A stretch of DNA of 5,848 nt from Anaerolineae bacterium (lineage in GTDB: Bacteria; Chloroflexota; Anaerolineae; CG2-30-64-16): positions 1-5,848 of the forward strand of contig JALOOE010000439.1 in assembly GCA_025454565.1 (NCBI GenBank). The letters are read 5' to 3'. The stretch's first letter is position 1. Each line of letters begins with the position of its first letter. The notes beneath the pieces were generated by a model. That model was not told the DNA's origin and did no database searches. It was given only the letters and a program-made list of their open reading frames with translations. Made by a program: the position numbers and the translations under genes. This document shows, in pieces, positions 1-5,221 of the stretch.

Positions 1-5
1 TCAAC

Positions 6-2362
6 ATGTCGCCGGCTGAGAGGCGGCCGGTGACCATCGGCGACCTCGAGACGCGTTGGGAGTACGTCCGCTGCAAAGATGATCACTTTGTCGATCTATC
101 CCGGTTCCATCACATCTGCCACTATCTGGCCGCGTGGGCCTATACCGAGGTCGTCTGCCCGGTTGAACAACGCGTGACTTGCGTCCTCACCACCAATGGG
201 CCGGCTGATATCTGGCTCGATGGCGTGCACGTCCATCGCCAGGAGCACTTCTACCATCAGTTGCCCAAGCGCGTGTCGTTCGAGCTGACGTTGCAACCCG
301 GCCCTAATAAGCTCATGGTGCGGTTCGAACAGGTCGCAGCACGCGAATGTCCCTACGCGATGGCGCTGCAGATCGTTGGCGCGCCGTCCGGCGCCGATCT
401 CTCGGTGCGGCTGCCCACCACGATCTCACCGGTCAAGCGCCGCCAACTGCTCGAACGCGCCTTCATCGGCGCTCAAATTCGGCAGGATGTATTCAGGAAC
501 TCTGACGAGGTCGCGATCCACTGGCCCGATGATTTCCGCGGCAGCACGGAGCTGACGATTCGGGTGCAATCGCCTGCCGCCGATATCTATTCCGAGGGTC
601 AGAAAACCGCTGCGGCCGGCGCCCAGGCGATCATGGGCACAGCCTATCAGTTTCCCGACGGGCCGTATGATTTGTTCCTGATGCCGAAGCCCCAGGAGTA
701 CTATGAGGGCGCCATGCGGATCGAGCGAAAGATTCGCTGCTGGATCACGCGGAATCGTTTTTCCGAGACCCCATACGGTGACATTGAGGAGCGCCGCTAC
801 GAAGCGTTGCTCGATGCCGCCCACCGCAATGTGAACGTCTTTTGCGAGATCGCTAAAATGGCGCTGGGCGCATGGCTCGACGTCAATGGCAAAGTGGTGC
901 AGTCCACCATCGAGGGCATCAATCGCCGCGGCGATTGCAGCGATTTCTACCTGGTCGGCCTGCTGGGAATGCTCTATCGCTTCCGAGACGATCCTGCCTT
1001 CCCCCAGGAATTGCTCCAGCCGCTGCGCGAGTGCATCCTCGGCTTCAAGTATTGGAACGACGAGCCGGGCAGCGATGCCATGTGCTACACCACCGAGAAC
1101 CACAGCATCCTGTTTCACACCTGTGAAGTGCTCGCCGGGCAGCTATTCCCGGATCAGGTTTTCTCCAACAACGGCCAGACCGGCCAGTGGCATCGCGAGA
1201 CGGGCGAGCGCCGCGCGCTCGAATGGCTGCGCGACCGTGCGGCGAACGGCTTCAAGGAATGGGACTCCAACTGCTACTTCGAGGAGGACACCCTGGCGCT
1301 TTCGCATCTCGCCAGCCTGGCCGACGATGATGATGTCGCCGAGATGGCGGCCGTCGTGCTTGACAAGATGATGTTCACGATGGCGGTCAACTCGTATCGT
1401 GGCGTGTTCGGCTCGACGCATGGCCGCACATACACGCCCTTCATCAAGAGCGGCTACAACGAGGCAACCTCAGGCATCAGCCGTTTGTTGTGGGGCATGG
1501 GCGTCTTCAACGATCATCTGCTCGGCACGGTGAGTCTGGCGTGCTCGGACTATGAGTTGCCGCCGGTAATCGCCGAGATCGCCGCCGACCTGCCTGAAGA
1601 GATGTGGAGCCAGGAGCGGCACGCAGGCGAGTTGGCGCTCTGGCGAAATTCCGGCTCGCACGGCGTCGAGGTCAACAAGGTCACCTACAAGACGCCCGAC
1701 TATATGCTTTGCTCCGCCCAGGACTGGCACCCCGGCGAAAAAGGCTATCAGCAGCACATCTGGCAGGCCACGCTCGGCCCGGACGCGCTCGTCTTCGTCA
1801 CGCATCCGACCTGCGCCAGCGAGGATGGCTCGCATCGCCCGAACTTCTGGCACGGCAACGATACGCTGCCGCGCGTGGCGCAGTGGAAGGACGTACTCAT
1901 CGCCATCCACAACCTGCCCGAAGATGACTGGATGGGCTTCACGCATGCGTTCTTCCCGGCTTTCGCATTCGACGAATATGAGATCGTGCGTCGCAATCCG
2001 CCGGATTGCGCCTGGGCGTTTGCGCGCAAGGGGGACGGCTATCTCGCGCTGACCGCGGCACGTGGTCTCCAGTGGATGACGAGCGGTGAGAATGCGTATC
2101 GTGAGCTGCGCTCCACCGGTCAGCACAACGTCTGGCTTTGCCAGATGGGCCGCCAGGCAATCGATGGCAGCTACGAGGAGTTCAAGCGGAAGGTGCGGGC
2201 GGCGCCACTCGCATTTGGCCACTGCTGCTCAACGGCAGCGAACAGCCGATCACCGGCTTCAAGCACTATGTCAGTCCCTACTGCGTGGCCGACCTGCCTG
2301 CCACAGAAATGCAGATCGAATTCCGTGACTCGGCGATGCGGCTGAGATTCGGGGCGGGTTGA
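6..2362 (+). CDS. Large multidomain protein resembling heparinase/alginate-lyase-like enzymes; C-terminus frameshifted
   Basis: The uninterrupted frame runs from ATG at 6 to TGA at 2343-2345 (779 aa), but its last ~48 residues look non-native. The +2 frame from about 2210 to TGA at 2360-2362 reads naturally (IWPLLLNGSEQPITGFKHY and on), so an intact protein would be about 785 aa. Residues ~1-130 look like a jelly-roll domain (GPADIWLDG, then LQPGPNKLMVRFE); ~130-250 seem to be a second beta-rich domain; ~255-505 are helical with a GDCSD segment and E364-N365-H366; ~540 to the end is beta-rich (QQHIWQATLGPDALVFVTHP, FWHGNDTLPR). This order recalls polysaccharide lyases with an alpha-toroid followed by a beta-sandwich, where Asn, His and Tyr catalyse elimination; Y484 is a possible partner. 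I infer a carbohydrate-active role but cannot name a family. No signal peptide is visible. No in-frame stop precedes the ATG within the window, so the true start may lie upstream. Confidence 0.7.
2196..2216 (+). other. Probable frameshift site in gene 1
   Basis: Before this stretch, sense is in the frame of position 6 (ending EEFKRKVRAAP). After it, sense is in the frame of position 2 modulo 3 (IWPLLLNGSEQPITG). The upstream frame turns into low-sense sequence rich in Ser, Cys, Thr and Arg until its stop at 2345. The change equals one missing base or two extra ones. The exact base cannot be fixed without a homologue; a TTT run lies at the end of the interval. Confidence 0.72.
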
Positions 2363-2385
2363 AAGTTCCAGGTTCAAGGTGAAGA
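2358..2385 (+). repeat. Degenerate 7-bp tandem repeat, four units
   Basis: Four consecutive heptamers read GTTGAAA (2358-2364), GTTCCAG (2365-2371), GTTCAAG (2372-2378) and GTGAAGA (2379-2385). The last unit is weak. The repeat carries the restored stop codon of gene 1 (TGA 2360-2362) and the GTG start of the HAD gene (2379). From memory, strings of GTTCAAA/GTTGAAA-type heptamers are common between genes in Chloroflexota. The function is unknown. Confidence 0.55.
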
Positions 2386-3040
2386 CACTGATCTGGGATT
2401 TTGACGGCACGCTGGGCTATCGTGAGGGCGTGTGGTGGGCGATGTCGTTCCTGGAGCTGCTCGACCGGGAAATGCGCATCTCCGCAGCGGGTTCCCCTGG
2501 CACAGCCCCGACCAGCCCCATACCCACATCACCGGCGCGGATCATTGGTGGGCGGCGCTTGAGCCGCTCTTCGCGCGCGTTTTCTCGGCGTTAGGGATCG
2601 AGTCGGGCCGGGCGCGCCTGCTCGCCCACCAGGTGCGATCGGTCTACTGCAACCCGGCGCGCTGGCGGCTGTTCGATGACACGCTCCCGGCGCTCGATGA
2701 TCTGTCGCGCCGCGGTTGGACGCACGTGATCCTCTCCAACCATGTGCCGGAGCTGGCGGAGTTCGTGGCCGCGCTCGCGCTGGACTCCCGCATCGCGGCG
2801 CTCTTCAACTCCGCGACGGTGGGCTACGAAAAGCCGCACCCGCAGATCTTCCGCGAGGCGTTGGCCTACATCGGCAACGGCGGCCCAACCTGGATGATCG
2901 GGGACAACTATGTCGCCGATATCCTCGGCGCAGCGGCGGTTGGTGTTCCAGGCGTGCTGGTGCGCCAGCCGCACGATGCTGCGCGACTCTTCTGCGCTGA
3001 TCTGAGATGTATCGGAACGGTGATTGAAAACGCGACATAG
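2379..3040 (+). pseudogene. HAD-superfamily hydrolase, interrupted by a frameshift
   Basis: The GTG at 2379 opens MKTLIWDFDGTL, a textbook HAD motif I with nucleophile D7 and acid/base D9. A weak AGGT Shine-Dalgarno sits at 2370-2373. This frame loses sense after about residue 30. The protein continues in the frame that includes HLRSGFPWH (from 2477) and ends at TAG 3038-3040. There the remaining motifs are intact: motif II Ser in VILSNH (codon 2735), motif III Lys in GYEKPHP (codon 2831), and motif IV GDNYVAD with Asp codons at 2903 and 2918. The joined product would be about 220 aa, normal for a small phosphatase-like HAD with a helical cap. The likely role is phosphate-ester hydrolysis; the substrate is unknown. 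It lies 16 bp after gene 1 and 17 bp before the acetyltransferase. If the shift is real, the fragment from 2379 lacks motifs II-IV and the gene is inactive; if it is a sequencing error, the gene is a normal CDS. Confidence 0.85.
2465..2482 (+). other. Probable frameshift or small deletion site in HAD gene
   Basis: The frame of 2379 is sensible through LLDREM (to 2474). The frame containing LRSGFPWHSPDQPH is sensible from about 2477-2480 onward. The switch therefore lies within roughly 15 bases, beside a GGGAAA run at 2467-2472. The net change again equals one missing base or two extra. From memory, relatives have several more residues between the first helix and the GFPWH segment, so the event may be a deletion larger than one base. 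Confidence 0.75.
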
Positions 3041-3057
3041 CGATCGAAGCAACCACG

Positions 3058-3507
3058 ATGCCTTTGCTCGTCCGTCCCGCTCACGAAGCCGACCTGCCGT
3101 TGCTGGCTCAGATGAACAAGCGCCTGATCGAAGATGAAGGCAGCCGCAACCCGATGTCGATCGACCAACTGGCCGAACGCATGCAGGGCTGGCTGCTCGG
3201 CGATTGGGAGCTGAAGCTGTTCGCGATGGACGACCGGGTCGTCGGTTATGCGGTGTATCAAACCCGCCGCGACGAGTATTTCTCCGATCAGACCAGCGTC
3301 TATCTGCGCCAGTTCTACATCGAGCGGGAGCTGCGCGGACAAGGCCTGGGGAGGGCGGCCATCCGGGCCCTGGCCGCCGAGCATTTTCCGCTGGGGTGCA
3401 GGGTCGTGATCGATGTCCTGGCCTCGAACCCGCGGGGCCATGATTTCTGGCGGCGTGTCGGGTTCGAGCCATACTGCACCACGATGCATCTCAGGAATGA
3501 AGCGTGA
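3058..3507 (+). CDS. GNAT-family N-acetyltransferase
   Basis: This 149-aa protein is the usual length of a single-domain GNAT enzyme, which moves an acetyl group from acetyl-CoA to an amine. It opens with LVRPAHEADLPLLAQMNKRL, the typical first strand and helix. Central strands follow (KLFAMDDRVVGYAVYQ, residues 53-68), then the strand VYLRQFYIER (81-90) that leads into the acetyl-CoA pyrophosphate-binding loop R93-G-Q-G-L-G98. The closing segment SNPRGHDFWRRVGFEPY (123-139) is the standard GNAT C-terminal helix-strand (motif B region). The substrate cannot be read from the sequence. The ATG at 3058 lies 17 bp after the HAD stop without a strong ribosome binding site, so translation may depend on coupling. 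The stop TGA (3505-3507) overlaps the next gene's GTG start, so the two are almost certainly co-transcribed. Confidence 0.93.
   Translation: MPLLVRPAHEADLPLLAQMNKRLIEDEGSRNPMSIDQLAERMQGWLLGDWELKLFAMDDRVVGYAVYQTRRDEYFSDQTSVYLRQFYIERELRGQGLGRAAIRALAAEHFPLGCRVVIDVLASNPRGHDFWRRVGFEPYCTTMHLRNEA
3493..3496 (+). promoter_or_regulatory. Shine-Dalgarno AGGA deciding the GTG start at 3504
   Basis: AGGA lies 7 bases upstream of GTG 3504, inside the end of the acetyltransferase gene. Together with the GTGA stop/start overlap it supports this GTG, rather than a later ATG, as the start of the DUF362 gene. Confidence 0.65.
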
Positions 3508-4556
3508 AACTACACCCTCTGCTGAACGATCCCCAAGCGGTGCTGGTCAGCCGCATACCGGTCAGCGAGCCGGTCGGCTGGGAGGCGTATCGCGCCGCAG
3601 CGCGCGAGGCCATGTCGGCGATGCGGATCGAGCTTGAAGGCGAGAAGGCGGTCATCAAGCCGAACGTCACGGTCGGCGAGAAGTACGCCGATCCCGACAC
3701 GGGCATCGGTACGCATCCGGGCTTCGTCCACGGCATGTTCGACCACCTGATCGAGCACGGCGGTCGGCGGTCAGCGGTCTACGTGCTCGAGGACCCGCGC
3801 AACGCTGATGACAACGAGCCTCGACACTGGCTTGGCACGGGTTACGACACGCTGGCACACGATACCGGCATCAAATTGCGCTGCCCCACCACCTACACCT
3901 GCGTCAAGAAGCCGGCGCCGCAGCACCAGGCGCACCCGACGCTCAACGTCAGCCGGCTGGCCGTTGGCCCGCATACCGTCCTCTTCAACGTCCCCAAGCT
4001 GAAAACGCACAACCTGGCGATCACCACCCTCTGCCTCAAGAACATGATGGGCGCGGTCAACGTGTTCGACCGGCACTACTGTGCTCAGGCCTGGAAGGAG
4101 ATTCCGCAGGAGTTGCGTGACGATACGCGGCCGAGGCAGGAGTGGATGGACGCCACGGTGCATGCGCTGTGGGAAGAGGGCCTTGCGCGGCGTCTGAACG
4201 ACACGGCCAAGGTCGTGACGCCGCACCTGAACATCATCGAGGGTGTGATTGGCCGCGACGGCACGGGGTTCCACCGGGGGCGCAACTTCCCGCTGGGGCT
4301 GGTGATCGCCGGGGTCAACATGGTGGCTGTCGATTGCGTCGCCAGCTACCTGATAGGCTTCGACCCGTCCGAGATCATCTACCTGCGGATGGCCGAAGAA
4401 GTAGGCCTGGGTAGCAATAACCTGAGCCGTCTGCGCATCTATAGCGTGCAGGACGGGGCGATCGTGCCGTGTCCGGATATCGAGGCGTTGCGCGCCCGCC
4501 CACCGTTGCGCGTGATCCGTGGCATCGCCGGCGAAGGCGATCCTTTCCCCGGTTGA
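3504..4556 (+). CDS. DUF362-family protein
   Basis: The 350-aa product matches what I know of DUF362. It has an N-terminal strand ending in VIKPNVT (50-56), followed by T70-H71-P72 and a helix, as in the family's KPN...THP pattern. N162-VPKLKTH and CLKNMMGAVN (177-186) form the conserved core. IIEGVIGRDGTGFHRG (244-259), then AGVNMVAVDCVASYLIGFDP (269-288), make the second conserved block with Asp and Gly residues. The biochemical role of DUF362 is not established. Some members carry a ferredoxin-like Fe-S domain, but this one does not: its six cysteines (127, 133, 177, 193, 278, 323) are scattered with no CxxCxxC. No signal peptide or membrane helix is seen, so it is probably cytoplasmic. 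Start is GTG, overlapping the acetyltransferase stop by 4 bp; stop is TGA 4554-4556, 26 bp before the next gene. Confidence 0.9.
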   Translation: MKLHPLLNDPQAVLVSRIPVSEPVGWEAYRAAAREAMSAMRIELEGEKAVIKPNVTVGEKYADPDTGIGTHPGFVHGMFDHLIEHGGRRSAVYVLEDPRNADDNEPRHWLGTGYDTLAHDTGIKLRCPTTYTCVKKPAPQHQAHPTLNVSRLAVGPHTVLFNVPKLKTHNLAITTLCLKNMMGAVNVFDRHYCAQAWKEIPQELRDDTRPRQEWMDATVHALWEEGLARRLNDTAKVVTPHLNIIEGVIGRDGTGFHRGRNFPLGLVIAGVNMVAVDCVASYLIGFDPSEIIYLRMAEEVGLGSNNLSRLRIYSVQDGAIVPCPDIEALRARPPLRVIRGIAGEGDPFPG

Positions 4557-4571
4557 CGGGGCAAATACTGT

Positions 4572-4577
4572 GGAGGT
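4572..4577 (+). promoter_or_regulatory. Strong Shine-Dalgarno GGAGGT for the 176-aa gene
   Basis: GGAGGT ends 5 bases before ATG 4583. It is the strongest ribosome binding site in the window and fixes the start of the downstream gene. A longer in-frame reading from 4469 would overlap the DUF362 gene by about 88 bp and open with Arg/Pro-rich shadow sequence. Confidence 0.85.
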
Positions 4578-4582
4578 GGACG

Positions 4583-5113
4583 ATGCCGTTCAATGTGAAG
4601 AAGCGGGGTAAGCTGACCTACTACTACGAGGGCGAGCACCCGGTGCTCTCGGCCCTGGTGACTGAGGAGCTGCCCGATGGCGATCTGAAGATCTGCTTCG
4701 CCGGGCTGACCGGAGGCTACTCAGCCAAAAGCGTGTTGGGGCTGGACGAGCTGGTGTCGATGGATCCGCATCGCGAGATTCCACTCGTTTTCCAGTGTTG
4801 GGAGAAGTGGCTGCGGGACGCCGGGATCTGCGATTCGCTGGCTGACGTGGACTTCATCGAGATCCACGCGTTCGGCTGCCAACCCAAATCGCCGAACCCG
4901 TTGGTCGATCCGCTTGGCTACGCGGCCGAGCAGGATCGACTGCGCAAGGCCTATGCCGAGGCGTATCGCGGCTACTTCCGCGACCACCTGCCCGATAACG
5001 GGGTGCCGGCGCGCTTCACGGTGCATCTGATGGATGTGCCCGACAAAGCTGCGTCGTATGAGTTCTATGGGACGGCGTTGTATCAGCGGGCGCTACAGAA
5101 AGCTCACGGATAG
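4583..5113 (+). CDS. Conserved-looking hypothetical protein, 176 aa, family not recognised
   Basis: I do not recognise this protein. It looks soluble, with mixed helix and strand: KLTYYYEGEHPVLSALVTEEL (10-30), KICFAGLTGGYSAKSVLGLDEL (36-57), a Trp-rich helix with QCWEKWLRDAGIC (71-83), a strand DFIEIHAFGCQPKSPNP (90-106), an acidic helix EQDRLRKAYAEAYRGYFRDHL (116-136), and a C-terminal strand ARFTVHLMDVPD (143-154) before a final helix. Four cysteines (38, 72, 83, 99) and H95/H148 are present, but no recognised metal site is evident. No signal peptide or transmembrane segment is seen. Composition and codon use match its neighbours, and the strong ribosome binding site argues that it is real and well translated. 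It lies between the DUF362 gene and the amidohydrolase gene, so it may act with either. The stop codon TAG (5111-5113) falls inside the left arm of the downstream hairpin. Confidence 0.85.
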   Translation: MPFNVKKRGKLTYYYEGEHPVLSALVTEELPDGDLKICFAGLTGGYSAKSVLGLDELVSMDPHREIPLVFQCWEKWLRDAGICDSLADVDFIEIHAFGCQPKSPNPLVDPLGYAAEQDRLRKAYAEAYRGYFRDHLPDNGVPARFTVHLMDVPDKAASYEFYGTALYQRALQKAHG

Positions 5114-5167
5114 ACACGGATGCAGAAGGATAGGTCTCAATCCGTGTTCTCCGTGTCATCCGTGAGC
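5102..5167 (+). repeat. Imperfect inverted repeat (large hairpin) built of TCCGTG/CACGGA units
   Basis: GCTCACGGAT (5102-5111) is perfectly complementary to ATCCGTGAGC (5158-5167). After a one-base bulge (A5112), GACACGGA (5113-5120) pairs with TCCGTGTC (5150-5157), giving 18 base pairs. Inner pairing may add GAA/TTC (5125-5127 with 5147-5149) and GGAT/ATCC (5128-5131 with 5140-5143), leaving a small loop. The right arm is also a direct 9-bp repeat with TCCGTG at 5141, 5150 and 5159; the left arm has CACGGA at 5105 and 5115. The left arm includes the last codons and stop of the 176-aa gene. No T-tract follows, so it is not a classical intrinsic terminator. It may be a dispersed palindromic repeat, a Rho-linked or stabilising 3' structure, or a regulator site. 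Confidence 0.75.
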
Positions 5168-5203
5168 GAATTCCGCTTCGCTGGAATCTGATGAGACATC
5201 ATC
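5165..5203 (+). promoter_or_regulatory. Small overlapping stem-loops in the amidohydrolase leader
   Basis: Three short inverted repeats lie between the large hairpin and the ribosome binding site: AGCGAA/TTCGCT (5165-5170 with 5177-5182), ATTCC/GGAAT (5170-5174 with 5183-5187) and GATGA/TCATC (5190-5194 with 5199-5203). The first two share bases with each other, and the first also shares AGC with the large hairpin, so they exclude one another. Short stems like these arise by chance fairly often; a regulatory role is only a possibility. No convincing -35/-10 promoter was seen in the spacer. Confidence 0.3.
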
Positions 5204-5206
5204 GCG

Positions 5207-5212
5207 AAGGAG
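5207..5212 (+). promoter_or_regulatory. Shine-Dalgarno AAGGAG for the amidohydrolase gene
   Basis: AAGGAG ends 9 bases before ATG 5222 and supports that start. The last small stem in the leader (5190-5203) ends 3 bases upstream of it. Confidence 0.8.
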
Positions 5213-5221
5213 ACACGCCAC

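Noticed and set aside
426..1118. Long minus-strand open frame of 230 aa, opposite gene 1
   Set aside because: It lies wholly antisense to a well-supported coding region and has no recognisable domain; GC-rich codons commonly leave such frames open.
1470..2222. Minus-strand open frame of 250 aa, opposite the end of gene 1
   Set aside because: It has no domain pattern, no ribosome binding site I could support, and is fully antisense to gene 1.
2432..2476. ATG at 2432 as the natural start of the HAD gene (202 aa)
   Set aside because: The sequence from it to about 2474 is out of frame with the clear DFDGTL motif, has little sense, and would give a HAD without its catalytic Asp.
2591..3472. Minus-strand open frame of 293 aa, opposite the HAD and GNAT genes
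   Set aside because: Its product is Arg/Pro/Ala-rich shadow sequence, while the + strand shows clear HAD and GNAT motifs over the same bases.
4469..4582. N-terminal extension of the 176-aa gene to an upstream in-frame ATG (214 aa)
   Set aside because: It would overlap the DUF362 gene by about 88 bp, and the ATG at 4583 has GGAGGT at ideal spacing.
4583..5113. Metal-binding role for C38/C72/C83/C99 in the 176-aa protein
   Set aside because: The cysteines do not form a known spaced motif such as CxxC, so no metal site is claimed.
5141..5164. The three TCCGTG units as a CRISPR or iteron array
   Set aside because: The units are 9 bp apart without spacers and only three in number, with inverted copies alongside; there are no cas genes or origin features.
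5102..5167. Classical Rho-independent terminator
   Set aside because: The stem is strong, but no T-tract follows on the + strand and no A-tract precedes it for the reverse direction.
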